Source: Schistocephalus solidus (taxonomy: Eukaryota > Platyhelminthes > Cestoda > Diphyllobothriidea > Diphyllobothriidae). Taken from it: a stretch of 64,000 nucleotides of DNA. The notes below the pieces were generated by a model. That model was given only the letters and a program-made list of their open reading frames with translations, was not told the origin of the DNA and searched no databases. Numbering within the stretch: the stretch's first letter is position 1; every line of letters starts with the position of its first letter. Shown here piece after piece: positions 55,010 through 64,000 of this stretch. Where the stretch lies: contig WEDG01004102.1 of NCBI GenBank assembly GCA_017591395.1, positions 10,001-74,000 on the forward strand. The letters run 5' to 3'. The translations under genes were made by a program, and so were the position numbers.

Positions 55010-57215
55010 TCTGCCGGGAATGACCTTCATCAGCACTATTATTTTTTCGCACAGGGCCTGATATGCAGCTGGCAGATCGATAAGTCTATTGATCGATTCC
55101 CCGGTCGATTTACAACCTTCCTGCAGTAGGCGTGAAATTCAGTCATCTAACTGACCCAATATTCTCACGCTGCCAAAGTCAAAGTCGTGCCCTCGTGCAA
55201 ACCCATTTGTCGGTTTCGCCAACATAATTGGCTTGACCACAGTGGCAGTCTATCCGGTAAATGACGCCGGATTTTTGTTTGAGGGGGATTGGGTCTTTAG
55301 GTTGCATGAGTTGCCGGTGGATTATCGCTTCCGATCTGTGAGCCACGATAATCCCAAATTCGCTCATCAGTCTAGCGAATTCTTCGGATATGCCAGCTAT
55401 GTAAAGTACTGCTCACTAGCATTTCGGTTTTGGACTTATTCTCTTGGTTTCTCGTCTCCATTTCTCAACAAAACTCCCAGGATATCTATTGACCGTGCAG
55501 AGTTTCCACAGAAACTGTAGCTCGACCTTCTTGTCGGCTGGTTCGGTGAAATGGATTTCTGCTGGGCGGTGCTGTGTTCTCACGCGGTTGCGTTTGTGAG
55601 AGAGGGATAGTTGCTAAGATAACTCGGAATGCAAGAGGTATTCGTCGCCTTCCTATAAACTGTCGTTTTTAGTTCTCCATCGGCTTTTCTGCATACCAGC
55701 ACGTCGAGAAACGGCAACTGACAGTCCTTTGCTTCCTCCTTCGTGAACTGGATGTCGGGGAAGATCGAGTTCAGATTCCTTCCGAAATCCTCAATCTTGT
55801 CCCGACTGATGACGACAAATGTGTGATCAACATACCGTACCCACAACCGTGGTCGAAAGCCAGTGCTTCCAGGCGATACAATGCTGCCTCAGAAATCATG
55901 CTGGACAACGGCAAACCCATCGGTGTACATTTGACCTGTTCGTACACGGTTCCATTTAAGGTGAAGGTGTTCAAGAGGTCGACAAGGTGTCTTATTCTGA
56001 GTTTCGTGTCCGCCTCGTGCTCTTCTAGAAGGGATGGATGGATGGATGGATGGATGTAGGATGGAGGTTAAAAAAGACGTCACGTCGAAAGACACCAACA
56101 CGTCCTCATCTGTAAGTCGAATACCGTGCAACTTTCGTATGAATTGTTCAGCTGAGTGGACGGTTGTTGTGGAATCTTGGGTTAGAAACTTGAGACTTTA
56201 AAACAGTCACTTGGCTAGAACAAACGTTGGGACGCCCCTTAGAGAGAAGATCGGCCGTAGGGGTTTCCAGGATTGTGGACCTTGGGGGGAGGGTGGCATA
56301 GAATCTCGTAGGCGCTATTCTTTGGTTTCGTCTTTTGACAGTCAGTCTACGTTATTGCTTTCGACTTCCGAAGACTTGTCAGATCCTTATTGATATTGCT
56401 TACTAGCGTCTTCGTCATGTCATCCTCGCGAGGGATATAGGCAGTTCTATCGCCCAAAAGTTTCTCGACTTTGTTGAAATAGTCCTCTTTGTTCAAATTA
56501 ACCGTCAACCGTCCTTTGTCGACTGGAAGTATGATAATGTTTTTGTCAGCCTTCAGCATCCGAAAAGCTTCACTTTCTGTTTTCGAGAGCGTCTTGCGTA
56601 TTTTTTGTGGGATATTCTTTTGGAAGATATTTGCTGTCGTAGCAGATTTCTGCTTTCTTCGGTAATTGGGGTTTCACGAATGATAGATTCGGTATCTACA
56701 ATGAAGTCAAATGATTGGACATCTGTGGTATTGAAGCAGGCATCGTGGCTCAGGACTTTTACCTGATCTGCTGTCAGTTGTTTGGAAGACAGATTGTGCT
56801 CGACATTGGCATAACAAATCTTTGCATTCTTTTCGCTCAGCGTGGTCAAGTTATGCGTCAATTTGGCAAAAAGCGCATCGCGAATGCATCTGGCACTGAA
56901 ATAAATGATACGGTGAAGATTATTTGACAGCACTTCTCTAAGGATCGTCGAGCATTTTGTTCCTCCTCTATTGTTTCTTTATACTTGCGCAGACGCAGGT
57001 GACAATCCTGGATTAAGACCCGAATCATTCTACGACCGTGTTGTATGACCGTTCGTCTACCTAGCTCAGTGTTGACTGGCGATTTATACGAGAGGCATCT
57101 CGGCAGAGCGCCGAAGTCTAGGCACCTGTGTAGGAACCTCAGTTGAGCGTACGTCGAAGCGTGTCGACAGGAAAAGGATTCCCAACGACGCGTTGATTTA
57201 AGTGCTTCGCGCTTG
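55010..57215 (-). pseudogene. Penelope-like RT/GIY-YIG polyprotein, almost full length
   Basis: From the N-terminus: QLRFLHRCLDFG, LGRRTVIQHGRRMIRVLIQD and LRKYKETIEEE (57200-56960); NLSSKQLTADQVKVLSHDA (56790); IIILPVDKGRLTVNLNKEDY (56540). RT motif A is VLVSFDVTS (56105), motif B CTPMGLPLSSMISEAALYRLE (55915) and motif C is altered to RYVDHTFVV (55840). DIQFTKEE and LPFLDVLVCRKADGELKTTV follow, then GVIYRIDCHCGQANYVGETD and SINRLIDLPAAYQAL near 55070. The second catalytic Asp of YVDD is His, and several frameshifts plus a CATC microsatellite interrupt it. Confidence 0.87.
56031..56056. repeat. (GGAT)n microsatellite inside a Penelope RT
   Basis: Six GGAT units lie between RT motifs A and B of the antisense element and encode HPSIHPSI in its frame. 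The following sequence continues the RT in another frame, so the tract grew at, or replaced, conserved coding sequence. Confidence 0.85.
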
Positions 57216-57348
57216 AATGAATTCCGAATGGTCGAGAATTTGCGAATCTGCGCATCAGGGCCTGCGCAAATTAATAAATGGCGCTGATGAAGGTCATTCC
57301 CGGAAGAGGTGATTTGAATATGCAGTGAGCTGTACAGTTTTGTATCTC

Positions 57349-57380
57349 TTGACGATAAAGTAGCGCGAGAGTTCGAAACG
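57349..57380 (+). ncRNA. hammerhead-ribozyme-like core in the right terminal repeat (degenerate)
   Basis: The counterpart of 54938-54968 in the inverted right repeat: TTGACGATAAAG, then GAGAGTTC and GAAACGTC. Stem II is partly lost, so activity is unlikely. Confidence 0.4.
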
Positions 57381-57589
57381 TCGGATGAATAAACACCTAG
57401 TCTCCGGTTCCCGTCTTCTTCTATACAATGACGTGGGCCTCGCAGGACGGAAAAGAGATTGCAGTTTAACTTGAAGATCGGCTCGCATTTTTAGGCTAGC
57501 GTCTATATCCGTGGCATTTATTCGTTGTAGGTCGACGCCTTGAAGATAATCCACTCGACGTTTCAATACAACACGTTTCAGAAGTGCTT

Positions 57590-58600
57590 AGACTGTCTCA
57601 AGAACTAATGTCAATACGATGGAAAGTTCTATCAAAAGGTTAAGGGTACCCCATTGATCTCATCAATATTGGGTCTACTCGCAGAACTGGTATCGCAACA
57701 GCTAGAAGAGGAGGTTATGTGAACTTTCAGGCCAAAAATTTGGGTGCGATACGTAGATGTGCATTTATTAACATAAAGACCTGTGAATTTGAGTAATTGC
57801 ACCAGAGCCTGAATAGCGTCGTCCCAGCTATTCAGTTCACTAATAAAGAGGCAACCGTGGGTTATCCTCCTTGACACAGTATCCAAAAACTCAGTAAATA
57901 TGTCCTAGCAACGAGCCTCCACCGAAAAGGCTCTAATGCCGATATAACACCTAACTATGAAAGCACCTATCCTGCGGCCCATAAAAGAAGCTGCGTTCAA
58001 ACCCTTTTTCACCGGGCCTTCCGTTGCTGGAGTAGCGATCTACGTAAAAAAACTCACTTACCTGTATCGGTTATTCCAGCTCAACGGATACACAGTCAGC
58101 TTTGTGAAAAGCTGTATCAGACACATGAGACAAACTCAAACATTCGGCTCTAATGGGGAACCAGGGCCGCGTAAATTCTACTCCCTACCTTACATGCATG
58201 GCATCTCCATTGCGCACAAGCCGGCATCGTCCTTGCGTGCAACACTATCTTGCGTAAAATACCCTATACCAAAAGAGCAGCAAAGTAATTTCATCTGCCG
58301 GATTCCATGTGCTAACAGCTCTTGCGCTTATATTGGTCATACCAGCCGACGACTTGGGACGCGCGTATTAACGAACATTAGTCATCCACCCACGTGATCC
58401 CTTGTCACACGTGTTTGCGCACACCCTAGAGTTTGATCATCACTTCAATTTGGACGGAAATTAAGTGGTTTCAATTGCTAACACTAAACAAGCGCGTGAA
58501 TTCCTCCAGGCCTTGCACTCTAGCATGAACAGTATGAACCACCATGTCGATCTGGACTATCATTACGAAGAACAATACGTGACATCATCGAGACCGACTA
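57590..58600 (+). pseudogene. Penelope-like element, RT end plus GIY-YIG domain
   Basis: Begins at RT motif B (FYQKVKGTP, LISSILGLLAELVSQQLEEE at about 57632-57700), motif C as WVRYVDVHLL near 57750, then FQLNGYTVSFVKSCIRHMRQ, SLPYMHGISIAHKPASSLRA, YPIPKEQQSNFICRIPCANS and AYIGHTSRRLGTRV, and a C-terminal VVSIANTKQAREFLQALHSS with HVDLDYHYEE. It differs from the 55-57 kb element and is a second lineage. YVDD is YVDV and the frame is interrupted. Confidence 0.85.
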
Positions 58601-58779
58601 GAGCAGGCAAGATCAAAGCCGTAACAATTACAGGTAAGAACACCTTTAGATGCAGCACAAAAGCAACCTGGTAAAGCCACATTTCCCACAATAAAAGACC
58701 ATATTAATGAAGACACGCCTCCAATATCTCTTCGATGTAAAACGACGTCCCACTATCGGTTTGCCTTGGTTAGGCTTCA

Positions 58780-59060
58780 ACGTACCGCAAGCACACAAAG
58801 GATAACCATCATCGGCAACGAAAACACAGTACAATGTCGTTTTCGTTGTGATAACACATTCCAATTACGCATCGGACGAATCAGTAACCTGCGAATCCAT
58901 CGTACCGTGACCAAAAAATAGTGAATATGGTCTCACCCAACTTCTGTCACGATGGTCTCAACGTATGTCAGCATCAAATAGGCCTGTTTGATCATTTGCG
59001 CATACAAGAACACATCGTACGCGCACATAAAAACACTTCGGCAATAAGTTGGCCAATTAG
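58780..59060 (+). pseudogene. degenerate zinc-finger sequence of RTE-like type
   Basis: Reads VQCRFRCDNTFQLRIGRISN then LRIHRTVTKK and a stop, then NFCHDGLNVCQHQIGLFDHL with RIQEHIV. The CX2-3C...RIG(L/R)..(H/N)LRIH pattern matches the RTE-like element's fingers. No flanking RT is recognised. Confidence 0.65.
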
Positions 59061-59109
59061 TGCGCATGTAAATAGGTATCAACATCGCCCCTAGAGACAC
59101 TCAAAGGAG

Positions 59110-59559
59110 CTAATAATCGCGGCCTGGAAGGTTGCAAACTGACAAGATAAGCCAACCGTCCTTAGCAGTGAATAATGGGACGCGGTGACTCCTTCTAAAT
59201 GTGGTTTTCATAACAAGCTCGTATGACGCCCGAGACTTCCTCAGTAAAATATGGGAGACACGAGGGTTGGGGATCATGTTGTCTGTGACATACGTATATG
59301 GGCTGTTAAGGTTTGTCAGCCACAGCGCCCGTGCCAGGTGGATCATCGGGCGTCTTGAATGCACCTTGCATTGGATCGTTGAACGTGCGGGGAGAGAAAG
59401 CGTGGTAGATGCAGTGAGTTCAGCTTTACTATATGCAAGTCCGCACGCAAGCCTGTATTGGGCCCACCGCGCGCGGAAACAATGGACCTCATCGCTTGAG
59501 ACGTCAATGCCTCGTGTGAGAGGTGGGTTTGCCGTGTTGTGAAATTGCAGAGAATCCAA
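59110..59559 (-). repeat. repeat-derived open frame shared with 10.0 kb
   Basis: A 149-codon minus frame contains LARALWLTNLNSPYTYVTDN, shared with 10010-10130, and RKSRASYELVMKTTFRRSH. No known domain. Because the same segment recurs as a decayed repeat I treat it as repeat-derived rather than a gene. Confidence 0.45.
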
Positions 59560-59639
59560 AGATGTCGAAAAATAAAAAACCCGGAACTCATACGTAAGCT
59601 AAGAGTAAGGAGATACTGATACGAAGTCGACGTCAGTGA

Positions 59640-59900
59640 AGTTACCTCCTCGGCATTCCAGTTTGCATCGTATAGCCCGATCTAAAAATAACGGTGGTTA
59701 TCCAAATAGAAACGACGAGGCGAGTTTCAGGAAGTATTTGCAAAGGAGACATGGTCGCTGGAACAAGAGCTTTATTAGCCTGGCGTTTCGGATTCTCACT
59801 CGAACGCATCATCGGAATTCATCAGCACGGGCTACTACGTTTTCAGATGCGAGTTGGTTACGTAGTCGACCGGGCACGTTATGTCAAGTTCACACTGGAC
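59640..59900 (-). repeat. Penelope-type terminal repeat or retrozyme-like repeat, antisense, with hammerhead-like core
   Basis: Reverse-complement homology with 61865-62110 over about 250 bp (CGCCAGGCTAAT, CTTGTTCCAGCGA, ACTTCCTGAAACTCGC in sense). The core at 59816-59785 on the minus strand is CCGAUGA-U-GCGUUC-GAGUGA-GAAUCC-GAAAC, with U4 changed to C. Related to, but not the same as, the 54.9/57.3-kb repeats. Confidence 0.6.
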
Positions 59901-61864
59901 TTCTGAGTCACCCACGGTGCCGACCAGGGTAGCGATAAGGGTCTAAACTACCAGGTTCGGAGCTGGTTCGTCTTACTTTCAATAACACTACTTTGATAAC
60001 GACTGAATTAGCTTATTTTAATTTTCCGAGTATACCTTGCAAAATTTTGGCTCTAGCAGGTGCCCAAAAGCCACTCATATTGTTAACTCTAGGTTATCCC
60101 TTCCAGTGCATTGGCTCACTGGAATCCAACTGAAAGGTACTGGTGGCAAGCAAACCTGTGAGGGTTTCTTGTATCCCTGTCACAGTCCCTTCATTAGACG
60201 CAGTAATATTCCATCAAGCAGGCGGTGTGCAAGACCTCAACCCCAGTTCAGCGGTAGCCCTTTCTTTGACGGTCCACAACAACGTATCGGCGTGATGGCA
60301 GCGTGCGTATTTTGTAACAGTCCTTTTATGGATGTCATGCACCCGCTCACCAGGCTTAGAAGAGAAGGGTAGCCAGTAGCTAGCCCAGCGGACAGATCAG
60401 TCTTCTCGAGCTATTTAACAAAGATGCCATCGACGGAACGAGAACGACAGATAAATAACTTGTGCGGGATGTCACGAGCAAACGTTTCTACATGACGCTG
60501 GCTAAGCATTCATATGCGCTATGTTACTAAAGTGTATATGAGAGTTAATAGAAAGACATGAAACAAAACACATCAAAATAATTCCAAGAATGTGCGAGAT
60601 CAGAACGGGCCTATCCACAAAAAGGCATTGCTAGACAAATTATGGGACTAACGGATAATATCCGAGATTTTCTTCCTAGGGACGACTTTGGTTCCAGATA
60701 TTTGTACAGAGCAATTACGAGCACTGCGAGTCATGACTGTAATTCTGAGGAGGACTCCCGAGGCGTAGAAAGCGATCCAGGTACTTGCTACAACAACCAG
60801 GTGGTAAATTTTTAAATTAGATTTCCTTCCATTTCTAAAACATCAAACGCACGAGTACAACTGCAAATATTGCCAACAGCCTACAGGTGAGATCTTAGAT
60901 GAAAGAGATGAACGAGGAAGAACATAACGTTCTGGGTGGACTGTCATCCCCATGTATATGCGTTGTATCAGGCGAAGAACGCAATTCTTCTAACGTCCTC
61001 CCTAGCGCCTATCAGGTATGTATTCCTTCACTAGCAGCGGTAAAATACAAACAAATATACAAACTCATACGGCGTGTTAGTGTTATTTTAAGCAGCCGCT
61101 GTGGGAGAAGATTGGTAAGCTGCGTGCTCAGCATGTTCAGCGGATTCATAAGTGGAGGTTTTTTAAAGGGTAAGTCTATGTTAGTCGTAAAAGAGAGAAG
61201 CGTACTTGTATCTAGGGTTCGCAAGGATTGTATTAAAACCTTAATTCACTATACCTAATGTAGGAAGTACGCAAGTTGCAGGAGGAGATAAGAAGACAGA
61301 CACACTTCCTGGGAGTTCTATAGATAATATAATCATTCTTCGTAATGGGAGGGGGGCAGGGATAGGGCCCGCTTGCCGCGAACTTTCAGCGGTCAACAAA
61401 GCCCCTTCGTGTGTGCGCAGAGTGTGGATGGCGGATATCACGGACCTTGACGCACTGGATGGTGAGCAGTATCGGTAGAAACTGCCGCAAATTCCATACC
61501 ATCCGCGTCTATTTGATACTGGAAGTCACTCCACGTACGCCTTAGAAAAGGTTAACAATGCAATACCATTCCATGAGTACGTGCGCGAGGGCCTCTGTTC
61601 TAATTCCAAAATTTTAGAAAGTTTCATGATCAGGACGGCCTGTTCTAGGGTGTCTACTCTTTAGTCAGCTAATATACTATTTTCCAGAAGAAAAAGATAC
61701 GATTGCCATAACAAGAAGTTAACTGGCCTAACTTTTTTGGATTTTCACTCATCAAAGACGGTCACAGATAAAAATAATGAATGCACAAGGTGCGCAATCT
61801 TTGAAGACTCAATTAACGACGCGGAGGTGGACTGCGAAGTCATCATCACATTAATAACGACCGC
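59901..61864. other. region between two inverted ribozyme-like repeats
   Basis: No Penelope RT or other protein recognised. A 119-codon frame at 60899-61258 has no known domain. If the flanking repeats belong to one element, its interior is unidentified or non-coding. Confidence 0.4.
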
Positions 61865-62110
61865 CAGCGGTTATCGCGAGAGCACGCATGTGGTAGCGTA
61901 GCCGCTACATACGATAAATATTGCGCACCTTGCACCCATTATCCTTATCTGCGATTGTCTCTGATGATGGGTTCGAGTAAGAATCCGAAACGTCAGGCCA
62001 ATTGACTTCTTGTTCAAGCGATTGCATCTTTTCCTTCTGAACTGCTTCCTGGTACTCACCATTTCGCTTCTATCAACAAAGCTATTTTCTGCTGTCAAGA
62101 ATTTTTCCTC
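61865..62110 (+). repeat. Penelope-type terminal repeat or retrozyme-like repeat, sense copy
   Basis: Inverted partner of 59640-59900. Shared blocks include CGTCAGGCCAAT, CTTGTTCAAGCGA, CTGCTTCCTGGTACTC and CGCTTCTAT. The minus-strand translation gives FRILTRTHH, also encoded at 59790-59815. Confidence 0.6.
61961..61991 (+). ncRNA. hammerhead-ribozyme-like core, best preserved of four
   Basis: CUGAUGA at 61961-61967, one unpaired U, stem II GGGUUC/GAAUCC with loop GAGUAA (61969-61986), then GAAAC at 61987-61991. Invariant core bases C3 U4 G5 A6, G8 A9 and G12 A13 A14 are present. A possible short stem III (GUC/GAC) follows at 61992-62006. A closing stem I and the UH cleavage site are not clear, so self-cleavage is uncertain. 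Confidence 0.55.
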
Positions 62111-62700
62111 AACAGCCCTATTTAGTGCCGTTCTATGGTCGGCGTACGCACCCCGCAGCCGACCGCACCATACGGTGTCGATTCCGATGGCCCTCTGATC
62201 AGCCATTTGCGTAGTAGCATACTGACGAATCTAGATTTCTTCGTATGGGCTTTTTCAGTGTTCAGCGGGAATTTTGCTTCCTTGTCGTTACTTGCTCTAC
62301 GGTGACCGGGGCACTATGTTGCGATGGCAATGAGCTCCACACTGATCAGATGCGGAAGTTCAGGAATTCAAGACTCTATTCATCGACACGTAATAAGTGC
62401 AGGTGAAGGTTGTTCAGCCCTTGTTGGGCTCGGTTGGTGAGGCAACGGATTAAGCTTCGTTTCTGACTTTCGCTACTGTACGGTGCAGACCTGATGATGA
62501 ATAATCGAAAGCGTATGTTTGCCAAATTCGCCTTCTTGAATGTTTGAAAATTGCAGGTCCACGAGTAATAATCTGCAAAAGAGTAAATTAAGAGTTTTAA
62601 ATATTTTTCCAAAAATCTGGGAATGAATGTCCCACTAACGAAGAAGCGATGAAACAGATACGAGGACTCTCCCCAAGACCCAAAAACAAAATCCTCACCC
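62111..62700. other. intergenic, nothing recognised
   Basis: Frames on both strands (for example 62705-62376 minus) match no family I know. It may include the 5' region of the Gypsy relic that follows. Confidence 0.4.
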
Positions 62701-62774
62701 TCCATTTTCTAGCGACCCGCAGGCAATAAAGCTGGCAAACACTCAGCCAGTTCGCTCAAAAGCTGACGTCTAGA

Positions 62775-63220
62775 ACTAAGGACTGTGGTTTTAAAGTGAA
62801 TAAGGCAAAACAAGATCATGGTGATACTATGAGAGACGCGTTCGCCAACGGCCCTTCATCAAACCACATTCGGCAGGGGTTGCTTGATCAGAGGTCGTTG
62901 GGCTTTCCAAGTGCTTCTGATCAGACAGGTTCATTGGAATCGACAGAAAAGCAGTCTATCCGAACGCAGCCCGCCGACGGTTTCATTTTCCGTCATTACT
63001 GACATGTGCAAAACTCTATCCTGCCCTTTTAAAGCACCCGACTTAGTGACTTCCAATTTCTCCTATAAAAAGTGTTTCTTTTGTGGATACAACAAGCGTC
63101 CTCGTTTGGGATGTCCAGCACGCAACACGTTGTGTACGGGGGGCGATAAGAAGAACCATTTAAAAATATTTTGCTGGGATCATGAAACCGAACATTCTTC
63201 TGTTCCGCTACATATCTGAC
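62775..63220 (+). pseudogene. Gypsy-type gag relic with one zinc knuckle
   Basis: A first frame reads TMRDAFANGPSSNHIRQGLL, DQRSLGFPSASDQTGSLEST, similar to the end of Gypsy gag (RD.F..GL.S..IRQRLLE...LDF..A.D.A.SLE). A shifted frame gives CFFCGYNKRPRLGC, PARNTLC and, where a second knuckle would be, TGGDKKNHLKIFC. The ligand pattern is partly lost. Confidence 0.65.
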
Positions 63221-63764
63221 TATTTCCACCGTAGCCTTGGTTACTGTGCCCGGCAGTCCTTCAAACGAAGTGATTGAAATAAAGATAAAACGGGACTAAT
63301 GTTCAAGCCTTGATAGACGGAAAACTCTAAGAATTATATTTCATCGTCAATATCAGTCCAAAATAACATAAATGTTTAAAAACTCTCGCAATAAGATATG
63401 CATGCTCCCCACAGTTCTAACCAGTGATACGTAGGGACATGTCCTCGTCTCAATGAAGTATAAACGTATCTTTTAAGAGAATGTTAAACTATTGGTTTAT
63501 CGGATTTATGTTCCGTTTTACTACCCAGCCATAGCTTTCTTCGGCTCCACAAGTGTTGAAATTCCTTTGGGGGGGGGGACCTTAACCTAAGTTCTCGCCG
63601 TATTCTGTGACTTTGTTTGCGTCAAACCTTATCGATTGTTTCCTAATCTAATAGTACGCCAAGCTTATTATTTAAAAAATAGCAGGCACTAACGTAAACG
63701 AGATTTATACGAAATTAGATATTTTGTCCTCTAGCTAAGCTCTTCTCATATCCTTGGCCAGCCA
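63221..63764. other. spacer inside the Gypsy relic
   Basis: About 540 bp where protease and the RT N-terminus would be expected. No motif found; it contains a run of nine G at about 63570. Probably deleted or replaced sequence. Confidence 0.4.
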
Positions 63765-64000
63765 AAGTCCTGGTGGTATCCAAACAGAACCACGAAAGGC
63801 GGATATTTGTTAATCACAACAAATACAAATTATTCGATACGATATGTATGACACTCTTCATCTTAAGGACGCCTATCACCAGATACCATGCCAAGCAAAA
63901 GAAAGGTCATAAACTGCTTTCCAAGCTTGCAGACGTTAGTATCCATCTCACCAAAACCCGTTTGATATGATTACCGAAGTTGCATGTTTTCAATTAACTA
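63765..64000 (+). pseudogene. LTR-retrotransposon reverse transcriptase start, cut by the window end
   Basis: One frame reads KQNHERRIFVNHNKYKLFDT; a second gives LHLKDAYHQIPCQAKERS, a stop and TAFQACRR. The DLKDAYHQIP and TAF(Q/E)A pairing is typical of Gypsy-group RT domain 1-2. Frames are broken and the sequence continues beyond the window. Confidence 0.7.

Larger units (their letters stand above)
54880..57428 (-). mobile_element. Penelope-like element with inverted terminal repeats
   Basis: An antisense Penelope-like coding region is flanked by 54880-55075 and 57240-57428, which are reverse complements of each other. Both contain GGTGTTTATTCATCCGACGT with TTCGAACTCTC, CTGTACAGCTCACTGCATAT and CGGGAATGACCTTCATCAGC in the same relative order. 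Penelope-like elements are known to have terminal repeats in direct or inverted orientation. The downstream coding end overlaps the left repeat. Confidence 0.8.

Noticed and set aside
59201..59542. 113-codon plus-strand frame
   Set aside because: Antisense to a repeat-derived frame shared with 10.0 kb; neither strand has a known domain.
60899..61258. 119-codon frame as a host gene
   Set aside because: No recognised domain, no splice or conservation evidence, and it lies between ribozyme-like repeats.

Overview
The window looks like nuclear DNA of a flatworm, most likely a diphyllobothriid-type tapeworm (Spirometra/Schistocephalus group). This is an inference from recognised protein families: a spliced gene with a GT-AG intron, RNase P subunit Rpp30, CR1-like and RTE-like non-LTR retrotransposons of the kind I associate with cestodes, Penelope-like elements with GIY-YIG endonucleases, and a retroelement protein ending in C2H2 zinc fingers. 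There are no operons, rRNA genes, canonical tRNA genes or CRISPR arrays.

Only two host genes can be named with confidence. A p62/sequestosome-1 autophagy receptor lies at 4872-7058 (+): PB1 split by a 743-bp intron, ZZ finger, LIR-like motif and UBA, with one extra A breaking the reading frame inside the ZZ finger. RNase P/MRP subunit Rpp30 lies at 51953-53077 (-) as an intact single-exon 374-codon frame. A third, weaker candidate is a small one-pass membrane protein at 20002-20307 (-).

Most other recognisable sequence is mobile-element debris. 0-10 kb: three CR1-like copies around p62. 10-17.7 kb: an eroded antisense RTE-like element with zinc fingers, SINE pieces and copies of its 3' UTR. 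20-25 kb: a CR1-like 3' half and a decayed Ty3/Gypsy integrase. 25-31 kb: two near-identical 721-bp arms in inverted orientation enclosing 4.3 kb. 31-45 kb: nested non-LTR elements, including a nearly full-length CR1-like element inserted into an older element and a second mutated one with ORF1, endonuclease and RT. 45-49.5 kb: the best RTE-like element with its zinc-finger tail and 3' UTR. 49.6-60 kb: RT fragments, SINEs, Rpp30, a 430-bp palindrome and three Penelope-like elements, one flanked by inverted terminal repeats. 59.6-64 kb: two oppositely oriented repeats with hammerhead-ribozyme-like cores, then a decayed Gypsy gag with a zinc knuckle and an RT start that runs off the window.

The main new reading is that several apparently separate pieces belong together. 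The zinc-finger-like relics at 11.2, 28.3 and 58.8 kb and the repeat at 10.2, 16.6, 17.1, 28.7, 29.3 and 45.0 kb can be read as the C-terminal domain and 3' UTR of one RTE-like retroelement, whose best copy is at 45.0-49.5 kb. The CR1-like copies end in different 5- or 6-base tandem tails behind a shared 3' motif. The 721-bp inverted pair is the least explained structure.
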